This document shows, in pieces, positions 1 through 10,548 of a stretch of DNA of 64,000 nucleotides. The notes beneath the pieces are model-generated. The model ran no database searches. It was not told the origin of the DNA and saw only the letters and a program-made list of their open reading frames with translations. The stretch comes from Pseudoneurospora amorphoporcata (lineage: Eukaryota; Ascomycota; Sordariomycetes; Sordariales; Sordariaceae): NCBI GenBank assembly GCA_033297205.1, contig MU859099.1, forward strand, positions 124,001 to 188,000. The letters run 5' to 3'. Each line of letters starts with the position of its first letter. Within the stretch, counting starts at the first letter, position 1. Both the position numbers and the translations under genes were made by a program.

Positions 1-2
1 CC

Positions 3-1004
3 GCCCTACCCGACGCCAGCAATGGCGAAAACCGAAGCAGTCCGCTGCTCTGGCGATTCCTCAAGTTATTCCTTCGACCCTTTCGCGGCCCCGTCGATCG
101 TGCCCGTCGTGCTTGTCGCGCCGCTGCATACCCCATCCAAGGCATATACTACTTTCTGCGCCATCCCGAATTCTACCCCGTGTTCCTAGGCCGTCTGCTC
201 CCGTTGTCCATCATCTCGTTGCTGGTGTATCTGATCCTCTTTACTTTTGCCTTTATCCCTCAGCTGCTGTTCTTGATGATCTTCCAGGGAAAGGCGGGGG
301 CTTGGTTCAATGCGATAGTGCTCGTGCTTGGAGAGGGCCATGTGGTCATTCAGGGTCTGTTTGAGGGCTTCTTTGTCGACGAGGCCCAAGTGGATATCTT
401 TGACGTAGGTTGACATGGGCTTCTTGATCAGGAAGGTGGGAAAAGTCTGCTAACCTTGGGACTAAACCAGGCCACGCTAATCAACCATGGTTTGACCGAT
501 CTTGTCGCGCCCCATCGTCTGCTCTTCCCCGATGCGCCCACATCCGTCAAGATGTTGGGCAAGCCGACCACCAAGGCCGAGTTCCAACCTTTCAGCCTGA
601 AACAAATCATCGAGCTGGTTGTCTTTCTCCCGCTCAACCTGATACCGTACGGTGGCACCGTTGCCTTTCTCATGATCACCGGTTCTCGATACGGGAAGCT
701 GTCGCATCACAGATGGTTCCAGCTGCGAGGGTTGACCAAGAAGGAGATGAAGAGGGAGCGAGGTTACTGGTCGTGGGAGTACACCTGGTTTGGAACAATA
801 GCCATGGTCCTCCAGCTGATACCCGTGCTGAGCTTCTTCTTCCTCTTGACTACCAGCGCTGGAGCCGCGTTGTGGGTGACAAAACTGGAGGAGAGGTCGC
901 GCGTCAGAGTTGGACGGCCCGTTACTGCCAACGACCAGGCGGCCCGAAACCAGCCCGACGAGCCTGTCTACCATGATGGTATCTACCAGGATGATCCGGT
1001 ATAG
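3..1004 (+). CDS. RRT8/EI24-family multi-pass membrane protein, 5' truncated
   Basis: Partial gene running in from the left edge, open in frame from base 3. Exons are <3-404 and 471-1004; the 66-bp intron has a GTAGGT donor, a TGCTAAC branch point and a CAG acceptor, phase 0. The visible 311 residues read YPIQGIYYFLRHPEFYP, then a strongly hydrophobic stretch, then the KHGLTDLV-like junction after the intron (INHGLTDLVAPHR). A second membrane hairpin follows (LVVFLPLNLIPYGGTVAFLM), then the charged WFQLRGLTKKEMKRER loop and a last membrane segment near the C-terminus. This order matches the fungal RRT8/outer-spore-wall family with an EI24-like domain, proteins linked in yeast to lipid droplets and spore wall. 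The N-terminus lies outside the window. Family assignment is moderately sure; function in this organism is inference. Confidence 0.75.
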
Positions 1005-2520
1005 ATCCGTGGCTGAAGTAAGGGACAGACGTATTGTTTCGTATGCCCTCTTTCCCATGGTCAGCGAATATCCTCGCTTTGCTTTAGGTACCCAAACTCT
1101 ATCACTTGAAGGTCACTCTAGTCTTGTCAGTCAATGTTACAGCCTATTGTGTACTGTCTGGTCCAACATCTGTCCGCCATTGCTGTCTCCGGCATTCTGT
1201 CGGCAAAGATAACACAACTTCAACACACCAGAAAGATGGAAAGGAAAGCATAACCACTCACCTGTACAATTATACAACAGCAACAACTTTCGCACTTCCC
1301 GCCTGTGTCTGGACACCATTCGGTCGTCCCTCTCTGTGTTAAGTTGTATCGGCGGCCTACATTCCTCCCAAAGAAAAAAAGGCAGCTGGCGTAGAGTTGG
1401 GGCATGTTGTTTCCAAATTCGATTCAGAGCAATAGTCTGGAAGCGATGAGTCTCAAATGCCGCGAGAACCCTCCCAATGTTCAGAGCTAAGGTATGATTG
1501 GCGTTGTTGCCGGGCGGCAGGAAGTTGCCAGAGAGAATTTGGGACAATGTCGTGAGGGGACAGACTCGAGTCTTTAGCTCGGTGAGCGGAAGGAGAGACG
1601 TTCCGGGTCAAGGCAGCAAAGGGACGAGAAGGCAGGTTCATCTCCGGCATCGCGAGGGCACCTGTAGTCTTTCCACGCGAGGAAAGCGCTCCTCGGGATT
1701 TTGCAATGGAATCCCATCTCTGCCTGTTGGTCAGCCCACTCGAAACTCTCACCTTCCATGGTTCGGTTGGGGACGACTCTCGATGGGAAGTGCGGCCGGG
1801 CTCCTTCCACTCCTGCCGGTTCGGGGTGGACTCCAGTCTCCTCTCCTCGATGGTGTTGGCCATCACGCCAAGATATTGCAGGAAGGAGCGATATACTGAG
1901 GAAAGGACAGAGAAGCTGGGTGGAGACTCTCATTCCCGCATCTCCATGTCGAGGTGACAGTTGAGGAAGGAACGTCTCTCTTGATGACCTCACATTGACC
2001 AGTCCTAGCCCTCCGGTCATTGAGGTCCCTTGAGCTCCTTCCATGCCCAACCAAGCACATCATCTCTCCTCATTTCCCGCTGCAATTTTGAGTGGGTTTT
2101 CATGGCGTGAATTCCTTCCCATTTGGTCGGCTCTCGCACAATCTCCCACTTCCACCACAACACCTTAGTTCCTCCCCAACCGCAAAGGAAGTTGTGCTGC
2201 TCGTCCCCGACCTTTTGTCATCTGGTTGAACGGTTGGAGACGACGGAGGATGGCCCTCCAGATGGCCTACATAAGACCACCGTTCCCATCCCCTTGTCAT
2301 TCCTCTCGATTCATCCTCCTCATCCTTCTCCCCTCATCCCCATCTTTCTCTACCTTGTTGATCTCGGCATCATCACATCTCCTGCCACTTTCTTGCCTTT
2401 TGGCCTTTTCTCTTCTGGCATCACGCTCATTATCGCCTACTTTGTGTCCAAATTGTTATCTTCCCTTCGTCACCTTGAGAAGCAGGGTCACCACTTCGGC
2501 ATCCAGTTGCTGATTCCAAG
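1005..2520. other. Gene-free spacer
   Basis: About 1.5 kb between two + strand genes. It should hold the 3' UTR of the membrane protein and the promoter/leader of the large mucin-like gene; the last 250 bases are strongly pyrimidine-rich, as in many fungal leaders. Several unrelated ORFs of 130-160 codons overlap each other on both strands, lack good start context and show no recognisable motif, so no gene is called. Confidence 0.6.
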
Positions 2521-5500
2521 ATGCGTCTCAACGCGTCTTTGGGCGTGCTCTCGGGCATAGCCTGGACAACATCTGGTGCTGTTGTCCCTCGCAAGTGAGC
2601 CCTCCTCCTCCCTCCTCCATCTGATCCCATTGTCTGGTTTCTTGTTGCTGACTTGTCTCCTTCACAGCCTCGATTACGACATCGACACAACTTGCACGAG
2701 CACCGAGACTGCCCAAGGCACTGTCTTCGTCACTGTCCCTGGCGGCAACTCCCAGACCGCCGCAGCTGGTTCGGTCTTCACTCTCACGGTTCCTGTTGGC
2801 GGTTCTGATCCTGGTGCCGGATCTCCTGGGTCATTCGGTTCACCTTCTGGTTCTGACAATAATGGTCTTTTTTCCTCCACCTGCACAACTGGGCCTTCTC
2901 CCTTCGGCTCTGCTGGCACTCGAGAACCTCTCACCATCACTGTCACGGCTCGCTCCACTCCATCCATGAGCACGGTCACCATTCCAGTATCGACCATCAC
3001 CATCAACACACCTGGCGTTGGTTCTGGTGCTGGGGGCAACGGCAGCGGAAACGGCAACGGCAACTCTCCTGGTTCAGTCATCACAGTCACTGCTCCTCAA
3101 GCATCTGCTAGCCCAGCCTACCCAGGGTATCCGGGCTCCGGCATCACAGTCACCATCCCCGGCGGCTCAGGCCCAGGCTCAGGCTCCGGTTCCGGTTCCT
3201 CTCCAGCAGGAGTCACTGTGACTGTCCCTCAAGTATCTGAGCAGGCCGGTGAAGTTGTCACTCTCACAATACCAGAAGGTCCCAACCAGTCGGCCACTGT
3301 CGTGCTCACTGTCACCATTCCCGACGTTGCAGACAGTCCTGGGTCATGGTCTACCATTGTCTCAGCTCCTGGCCTTGATGGCGCGACATCTGATCCGCTT
3401 GTCACTGTCATTGGGGGTCCTCCGGCTGGTCCGCAAGTGCCAACCAACTTGCCAGTGCCTGCAAGTCTCCTTTCTTCGACATGCACCGACGCTTTCACAC
3501 CTGAAGCTGGTGGCTCGGGCAACGCTGGTTCCGGCAACACCATCACTGTCCCTTTGCCTGAGACCACCTCAGAGTCCTACCCACCATTCTTCGGCAGTCT
3601 GAATCCTCTCACAATCACTTACACGATTCCGGCCGAGCCTGGCATGTCTACTCCACTGGTCGAGACTATCACTGTGACGCCCAATGGCGACCCGGGCACC
3701 TCATACGGACCAACTGATCTGACTATCCCACTTGGTCCTTTTGGCGTTCCTCTTTCCAGCTCTGTCCCCTCGGGTCTCACCTTGGTCACATACACCGTTC
3801 CCGCCGATGGAAACACTCCTGCCTACACTGGCGTCTACACTTTGACACCTGGTGCCGGCTCGTCTCCTGGCCAAGGCGGTCAGAACGGCGGCTCGCCCGT
3901 CACTGTCACTGTTCCCGAGGCCACTCAGTCCGGTCAGAACGGCGGATCATCAGGCGAAACCGGCTACCCTCCTTATGCCGGTTCTGCTGCTTCTGCAGGC
4001 AATGGATCACCCGACACTGTCACTTTGACTGTTCCCCAAGCTGGCGCTCCCACTGAGTCTTTTCCTGGCCAGGGTGCTGGTCAGTCAGGCTTCGGCTCCG
4101 GCGACCAAGCTCCCACAGTCACGCTCACAGTTCCCGCCGGTAGCACTCCTGGTTCAGGCTCGGGTGGCCAAGGCAGCGGTCCTGGTTACGGCAACGGCCA
4201 GTCGACTTGTTTGACTCTGACAATTCCTGGAGCGAACTCTAATGGTCAGTCTAGTCTTTTGACTGTCACTGTTCCAGCTGGTTCTGGTTTCCCCGTTGGC
4301 GGTGGTCCTTCTGCGCCCTACAACGGCCCCTCGGGTCCAGCCACTGTCACAGCTTTCCCCTCTGCCGGCGGCTCGGGTGCTGGAAGCAGCCCGTCTGGCT
4401 CAGGCGACGATCCAGATGATCAGTCAACTTGCCTGACTCTCACGCTTACGGGAGCCAACGGCCAGCCGAGTCTTGTCACCGTCACCGTTCCAGTTGCCTC
4501 TGCTTTTCCCAATGGTGGTGCTCCTTCGGCACCCTACAATGGCCCTTCGGGTCCGGTCACTGTTACTGTTCCGCCGACTCCTGATGTCTCTGGTTTCGCC
4601 CCCGGAAGCGGCCCATCTGGCTCAGGCGATGATAATCAGTCGACATGCTTGACCCTCACGCTCACCGGTGCCAATGGCCAGCCCAGCCTTGTCACTATCA
4701 CGGTTCCCGTGTCGGACTATCCCTCTGGCGTTTCTCCTTCTGCCGTTGACAGCAGTGGTCCGTCCGGCGTCGTCACTGTTGTCGTTCCCGAGACCACTGG
4801 TTCCAGCGGTTCTTCCTCCGGCAGCGGCCCATACAGCTCTGATGGCAATGGCCCATCTGGTGTCTTGACCGTTACTGTTCCTGGCAACTCCGGCCCCGGC
4901 TCTGATCCGTCAGCGAGCGATCCTTACGGGTACGGCGGCGGCAGTGACCAGCCTGGCGTGGTTACCGTCACGGGACCTGCTAGTTCTCCATCTGCTGCTA
5001 CTGGCTCTGCCGTCGTTGTCACTTACACTGTTCCTGCTGGACCAGGCGAAACTGAGTCTTCCTATCCCGTCACTTACACCATTCAGCCATCATCGGGATC
5101 TGGCTCATCTCCTTCAGTCAGTGGAGTCCCTGCTGGTTATGGAAGTGGTGGCAGCAACCCATTTGGATCAGGTTCCAATCCCACTGATTCCTCTGGTGGG
5201 TTTTCTCCTGTCACTGTCACTCTCGGGCCATCTGATGTGTCCGCTACACCCGTGGTTGTCACCTACACTCCCGGTGTGACTGGATACCCGTCTGGTTCTT
5301 CGCCTACACCTTCCGAGGTTGTCGTTTCCGAGTCGGGATCTCTGTTCACCATCACGCTTCCTGCATCCGGGTCCTCGCCTTTCGCAACATCGCCTGCTTC
5401 GTCGGAGATTGTCGTTTCTGAGTTTGGGACTCTGTTCACCATCACGGTTCCTGCAACGGCTCCGGCCGCTCAGCCCACTGGTGCCACCGGTTCTGCCATT

Positions 5501-8203
5501 GTTCCCGGGTACGGCTCTGGTGCCGGTTCCGGTGCTGGTTCTCTTCCCAGTGGTCTCACGGTCTACACCATCACCCCCACTTCTGGTTCGCCCTTTGTTG
5601 TCACTGTCCCTGTCGGCGGCGGCTCTGGCTCCAGTCCGTCCAATGTCTTGACTGTCACCGAGGGCCCGTCCCCCACTGGCTCTGGAACAGGGTCTGGATC
5701 GGGAAGCTCCCCTGACAATGGCGAGTTCACGATCACCTTTGATGGCACCCCGGTCGTTATTCCTCTTCCTCAGAGCAACCCAGGCGCCAACCCCGGCCAA
5801 GGAGTCATTCTGACTGTAACTGAGGGACTACCTTCTAGTTCACCATCGATTGTCACCGTTCCTGCTGGCGCTGGAGGTATTACTGCGCAGCCTTCTGCCA
5901 CCCCATATGGCGGCTCATTCCCAGGCGGAGAGGTCATCACTATCACTGGGCCTGATGGGTATCCTACTGTCCTCACGATCCCTGGCGGCGGCAACCCAGC
6001 AGCCACTCAGAATGGTCCATCCAATGTCTTGACTGTCACTGAGCAACTTCCTTCCAACACTCCTGGTCAGAATGGCTCCGGTGGATCGGTCATCACTGTC
6101 ACTGGACCTGACGGCTCACCCATCGTTGTCACCATCCCTTCCGGTGGCGACTCGGGAGCTTCGGCGCCTGTGTCTGGTTTTGGAACGGCTTTCACCCTCA
6201 CCTTGACTCCCGGCAACGGCGGCAATGGCGGCTCTGACCCAACTGCTGGTGTTCCTGGCATCTTGACTGTTACCGAACTTGCCCCTACGGCGACTGGAGG
6301 AGTTCAGCCTGGTGCCGGTGGATCTGGCTCTGCTTTTACTGTCACTTTGTCTCCTGGCTCCGGCTCCCCTGGTTCCGGTTCTCCTGGTTCCGGCAGTGGA
6401 TCTCAAGGCAACGGGCCTCAAGGTTACGGCTCACCCAACTCGCTCGGTCCCGTCTTGACCATCACTGAGGGTGGTGCTGCTCCTACCGGAGGTGCCCAAC
6501 CTGGTGGAAATGGCGCCGGCACTGCTTTCACTGCCACTTTGGCGCCTGGCAACGGACAAGGCAATGGTCCTCAAGGTAACGGTCAGGGTAACGGCGGATC
6601 TGGCACTGCTTTCACTATCACCCTGTCTCCTGGCTTCGGCTCTCCTGGCTCGGGCTTCCCTGGCTCAGGCAGTAGATCTCAGGTCAACGGTCCTCAAGGT
6701 TACGGTTCACCAAACTCTGGCCTTGGCCCCATCTTGACTATCACCGAGTCACCTTCCGGGGCTGCCGGTGGTCTGCAACCCAGTGCGACTGGCTTTGCCA
6801 CTGCTTTCACCCTCACCATCCCGTCAGGCTCTGGCAATGGTCCTTCTGGTTCAGGAAGTGGCCCCCTCGGCTCAGGGAACGGACCCTTGGGTTCTGGTAA
6901 CGGACCTTCCGGCTCTGGCAGTGGTCCTCAGGGAAGCGGGCAAGGAAGCGGTCCTCAAGGCTACGGCTCACATAATGCTGGTGCCGGTTCCATTTTTACC
7001 ATCACTCAGGGCGGAGCTGGCGCGGCTCAACCCACGGGCCCTGTGTTGACCGTCTCAGAGGTTGTTCTCTCGGAAACCATTCCCATCGGCTCTGGTCTTT
7101 ACTCGGTCATTGCATTCACCACTACTCTCGGTGCCGGCTCAGGCTCTGGCTCCGGTGCTGATCCTGCCTCTGGCCCAAGCATTGTCACCATCGATCCCAA
7201 CGGTTCTGGCAACGGTCTCAACTCTCCATCTGCGATTGGCGGTGGTACTTTTGCGACCACTCTGACTCTGGCGCAGCCCCCCGCTGTGATTGCTACGGCA
7301 CCTGCTCAGGGCCCTCAAGTCGTCACTGTTCTGCCTTCGATCTTCACTGTCTGGCCTCAGAACACTCTGGTCACCACCACCTCTTGCACAACCAGCAATG
7401 GCGGCGCCTTCTTTGATCCTGGTCAAAACGGCGGCTTTGGTCCCTCTCTCGTCACCATGTGGCCGACGTACTCGATTGACACCACTTGCACCGAGTCCTC
7501 GACCAGCTATGTCTCTGCCAGCGCTGTTGCACCCGCCTCATCGTCCGAATCGTCCACTGCCTTGATGCTGAGCAGCTCAACCTTGGCCGTCATCAGCTCG
7601 GAGGCCCCGACTCCCTCTGCCGTTGCTCCGGAGCCCGTCAGCACTGCATCTGACGAACAGGCCATCCCGACTCCGACTGCTGAGCCTGCCGCCTCTTCTG
7701 ACGAGGGTCAAGCTATTCCCACGCTGACTGCCGAGCCTGCTGAACCTACCAGCTCCGCCGGTGGTGACCAACCTATTGAGCCTCCCATCTCCGCCGAGCC
7801 TGCTGAACCTATCAGTGCCTCCGGTGGTGACCAACCTATTGAGCCTCCCATCTCCGCCGAGCCTGCTGAACCTACCAGTGCCTCCGGTGGTGACCAACCT
7901 ATTGAGCCTCCCATCTCCGCCGGCGGTGATCAGAGCATTCCCGTTGTGACTCCCGAGCCCACCAGCTCTTCGGATGAGCAGGCGATTCCCACGTTGTCGT
8001 TTGATGCCCCGCCCGAGTCCTCCGCCGCCGAAGAGGTTCCTCCTTCCCAGACCGAGTTTGGCATGGGTCACATTCACCCCCGTGCTGCGCATGTCACCGT
8101 TTCTGCTTTCTCTTTGAGCGTCTCTACCGCATCAGTTCCTGTTGATGTCACTTCAGTGCCTTTAGTCGTTTCCACCCCTTCTTCGGTGTTTCTGAGGAAG
8201 TGA
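2521..8203 (+). CDS. Very large secreted Ser/Thr/Gly/Pro-rich mucin-like cell-surface protein
   Basis: Exons 2521-2594 and 2668-8203 encode 1,869 residues. The 73-bp intron has a GTGAGC donor and CAG acceptor and splits an Asn codon. Exon 1 supplies the start and a short signal peptide (MRLNASLGVLSGIAWTTSGA), followed by a basic VVPR before mature LDYDIDTTCTSTE. The rest is low-complexity Gly/Ser/Pro linker punctuated dozens of times by short beta-type blocks such as VTVTVP, LTITVP or VTVTEG. Near nucleotides 4200-4710 a longer block containing STCLTLT and QPSLVTVTVP occurs three times. The C-terminal part has a 63-bp tandem repeat (GGDQPIEPPISAEPAEP). Cysteines are few, several in TC pairs. 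There is no hydrophobic GPI tail, so it is probably secreted or wall-associated and heavily O-glycosylated. No enzyme domain is visible; an adhesive or structural wall role is inference. Confidence 0.85.
4201..4710 (+). repeat. Threefold internal repeat in the mucin-like gene
   Basis: Three copies, starting near 4201, 4426 and 4639, encode a block beginning STCLTLT and ending in VTVTVP or VTITVP, separated by Gly/Ser linkers. The second and third copies are nearly identical in protein sequence (LTGANGQPSLVT); the first is diverged. This is an internal duplication inside the coding sequence. Confidence 0.8.
7760..7921 (+). repeat. 63-bp tandem repeat, 2.6 copies
   Basis: A 63-bp unit encoding 21 residues (starting GGDQPIEPPIS) begins at 7760, 7823 and 7886, with only one or two base differences between copies. 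The last copy breaks off after PPISA. The near-identity points to recent expansion, and copy number is likely to vary between strains. Confidence 0.9.
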
Positions 8204-8902
8204 AGGCGAAGAAGGGTCTTAGTTGGTCTATCCGTCGCTGAAGGACTGAGATGTTTGCTTCACGACACGTCGTTTGATCTTGATTCTAAGCGGTTCTGTC
8301 ACTCTTTCGTTTCTTTTGTACCGCTAGGGAGTTGTGTTAATATGTCGAATACCATGTGTATGTTTTTACGGCTTGTTGTTCCGCCCTCGGGATGAGGTCA
8401 CAGTCGTGGGATTTCTTGGTGAATTGGTGGTGGTCAGATAGAATTGTGTTTACAAAAAGGGTTGATCTTTACAGCGTGGTCATGTATTGGGAGGTGTGAA
8501 AGAGTCGAGTCGATGAGGAGTCGGGATCTTCAAAAGTAATAGGGGAGCAGGTCTGTCACTCTCTGTACAATTTTGGCCATATTCTCACTGACAGCTATAA
8601 TTCCACTTGTTGTCGTGGGAAACTTTTGCTGCCGTGTTTGATGCCGTTCTTGATGGTGACATGCTTGTCGTGACGCATTTCAACCAGCTAACATGGAAAT
8701 GGCTAATTGCCGCGAAAAGCCTAGCTCGGCCTCTGGACAGTCATGGTCAGTTAGCCATTGCTCGAGGGACCAAGTCAAGACCTTGTCACGGGGCATCCCG
8801 AGCGTATGCATGGTTCATAGCCAAGTACGTTATTATCTTGTCCATGATTCTCATCAATGCAGGAACATGCAGTTGCAATTCTCGACGCAACAACCTGATG
8901 CC
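8204..8902. other. Gene-free spacer
   Basis: About 700 bases between two + strand genes, presumably 3' UTR of the mucin-like gene and promoter of the next. I see no repeat, RNA gene or recognisable regulatory site. Confidence 0.5.
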
Positions 8903-10044
8903 ATGTCAACTCGCGCAATTAAACGAAAACCGGTTCCCTCATCAACGAGCGAGATTCCTCCTCCACCGCCGAAATCCGAAAAACGAGTTCGCTTCGCAGA
9001 ATGGACCGAGGCTGGAGGAGGACCTTCGGCCGTTCCTCCTACGATCCCTCCCATAGTCATCATGGCGAGCTCAATCCGTTCACCATCCCCGGCCTCGCTT
9101 CCAGGACCATCAACTCGGACCGAATACTTTGACATGCCATGTCCACCCGATACTTTTGACCCCGAAGGCGATATGCTTGATTTAAACATGCCCAGCACAC
9201 CACCTCCTGGCCCGCGCTCTGAGTCCAACATGACTCTTCCCACCGCTTCAACAGAAACAGACGCCGAAACCCGAGCAGGCAACATGCACGTGTTCACAGC
9301 AGCTACCCACCTTGCCAACTGCCTCCCTCATCTTGAGGTCCGCCTAGGCGGCGTCGATCTGATGCCTGGTCTCCGGCAACAGACATGCATCTCTCGCCTC
9401 GAATGCCAAGCTTTTTACAACTTCCTTACACCCTCGGATAAAGAAGGCTTCCTCGTCAACAGATGCCCATTTTCGCTGCGCGAGCATATGCTCTAGCATG
9501 CAGAACGGAGGCGTGTAACCTCCGCGTTCCGTGCAAACAGGTCCTTGACACCAGCATTGGTATAGGCGGCGGGAAAGACGGGAAGGAGACTATCCACTGG
9601 GAAAGAGGGGAAGGGAAGGACGGTCCACCTTCGTGGAGGGATCTGGCGCTGGGGGCGGGGATTTTACCTTGGGTTAGAAGACGGATGAGTGTTTATGCTG
9701 GACCGGGGGGACAAAAGGCAATGGAGGATGGAGTTGGTGGAAGGGTTAAGAGTGAGCAAGTGGCCCTTTGGGAGGATTTACCGCGAGTGTTGAAGGGGTT
9801 GGTTGAGAGGCCTGAGGAGGGGAGTGATGGTGAGGATGATGAGCAAGAAGTTTCAGACAGGGAGGGTCAGGGCGAGGGGGGAAAAGGAGTGGAAGGGAGA
9901 GGGAAAAGGACGGGGAGCAAGGTCAGGAAGCCGGGCTTCTTGACGTTGTGGCATGAGATGTTGAGATGGGATGATGTAGTTTTGCGAAAGAAGGACGAGT
10001 TGATGAAAATGTCGCGAGAAGGGAGGGAGAGGATGGAGGGGTGA
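8903..10044 (+). CDS. Unknown acidic protein; two halves in different frames (frameshift)
   Basis: The first half opens at ATG 8903 (MSTRAIKRKPVPSS; an in-frame ATG at 8867 is an alternative) and stays open to a TAG at 9494-9496. It contains a Pro-rich region, KRVRFAEW, and a more ordered stretch HVFTAATHLANCLPHLEVRLGG. Coding character then continues in the -1 frame from about 9463 (MPIFAARAYALACRTEACN) to TGA 10044, ending in an acidic linker and GFLTLWHEMLRWDD. The overlap is 9463-9496. I found no canonical donor/acceptor pair that would join the halves, so a 1-base deletion (or 2-base insertion), a sequencing error or a disabled gene is most likely. I do not recognise the family. No membrane segment or signal peptide is evident. 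Confidence 0.5.
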
Positions 10045-10548
10045 GTGTAGGTGGTGTGGCGAGAGGGATGCGGGGCCGGGCTTGGATTCCGAAGGTAGAT
10101 CGGGAGGATGGTTGAGGAGGTTGAGGGGGCGGTAGAATACATTATTGCATAACTGATAACTCATTGGGGTCAAAGTTCAAAGTCAAGATTGAGGTAATGG
10201 TGGTTCACAGGCTGAAAAACGGACATGTGGGCGGGAGAAAGAATGCTATTGTCTTTCCAGAAGTTGAATGAGTGGGGTGATTCATTGATGTTGTTGATTC
10301 AAAGAATTGAAGGAACAAAGACTGTTTGTTTGGATGTTCTATTTGAGGGACGGGTAGCGGGATGCAAGTCCGACAATGAAGGCTACCTATGTTCGTGGTG
10401 GTAGGTTTTGCTTTCCCTTTCTGCTTGCCCTGACCATGGAAGAAGTCAAAAGCAACGATTCCTCTTGTTTTCGTTTTCCTGCATCCCTGGTTTTGAACGG
10501 TATGTTGTTTCCTGTCGAAGAAGAAAAGTCCCGAAAGCCGAGTTCAAC
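10045..10548. other. Gene-free spacer
   Basis: About 500 bases of 3' UTR and promoter between two + strand genes. The reading frame upstream of ATG 10549 is open back to 10408 but encodes no recognisable sequence, so it is treated as leader. Confidence 0.5.

Noticed and set aside
1453..2050. Overlapping open frames of 130-160 codons in the first spacer
   Set aside because: Both strands open at once, no start context or motif; treated as chance in GC-balanced DNA.
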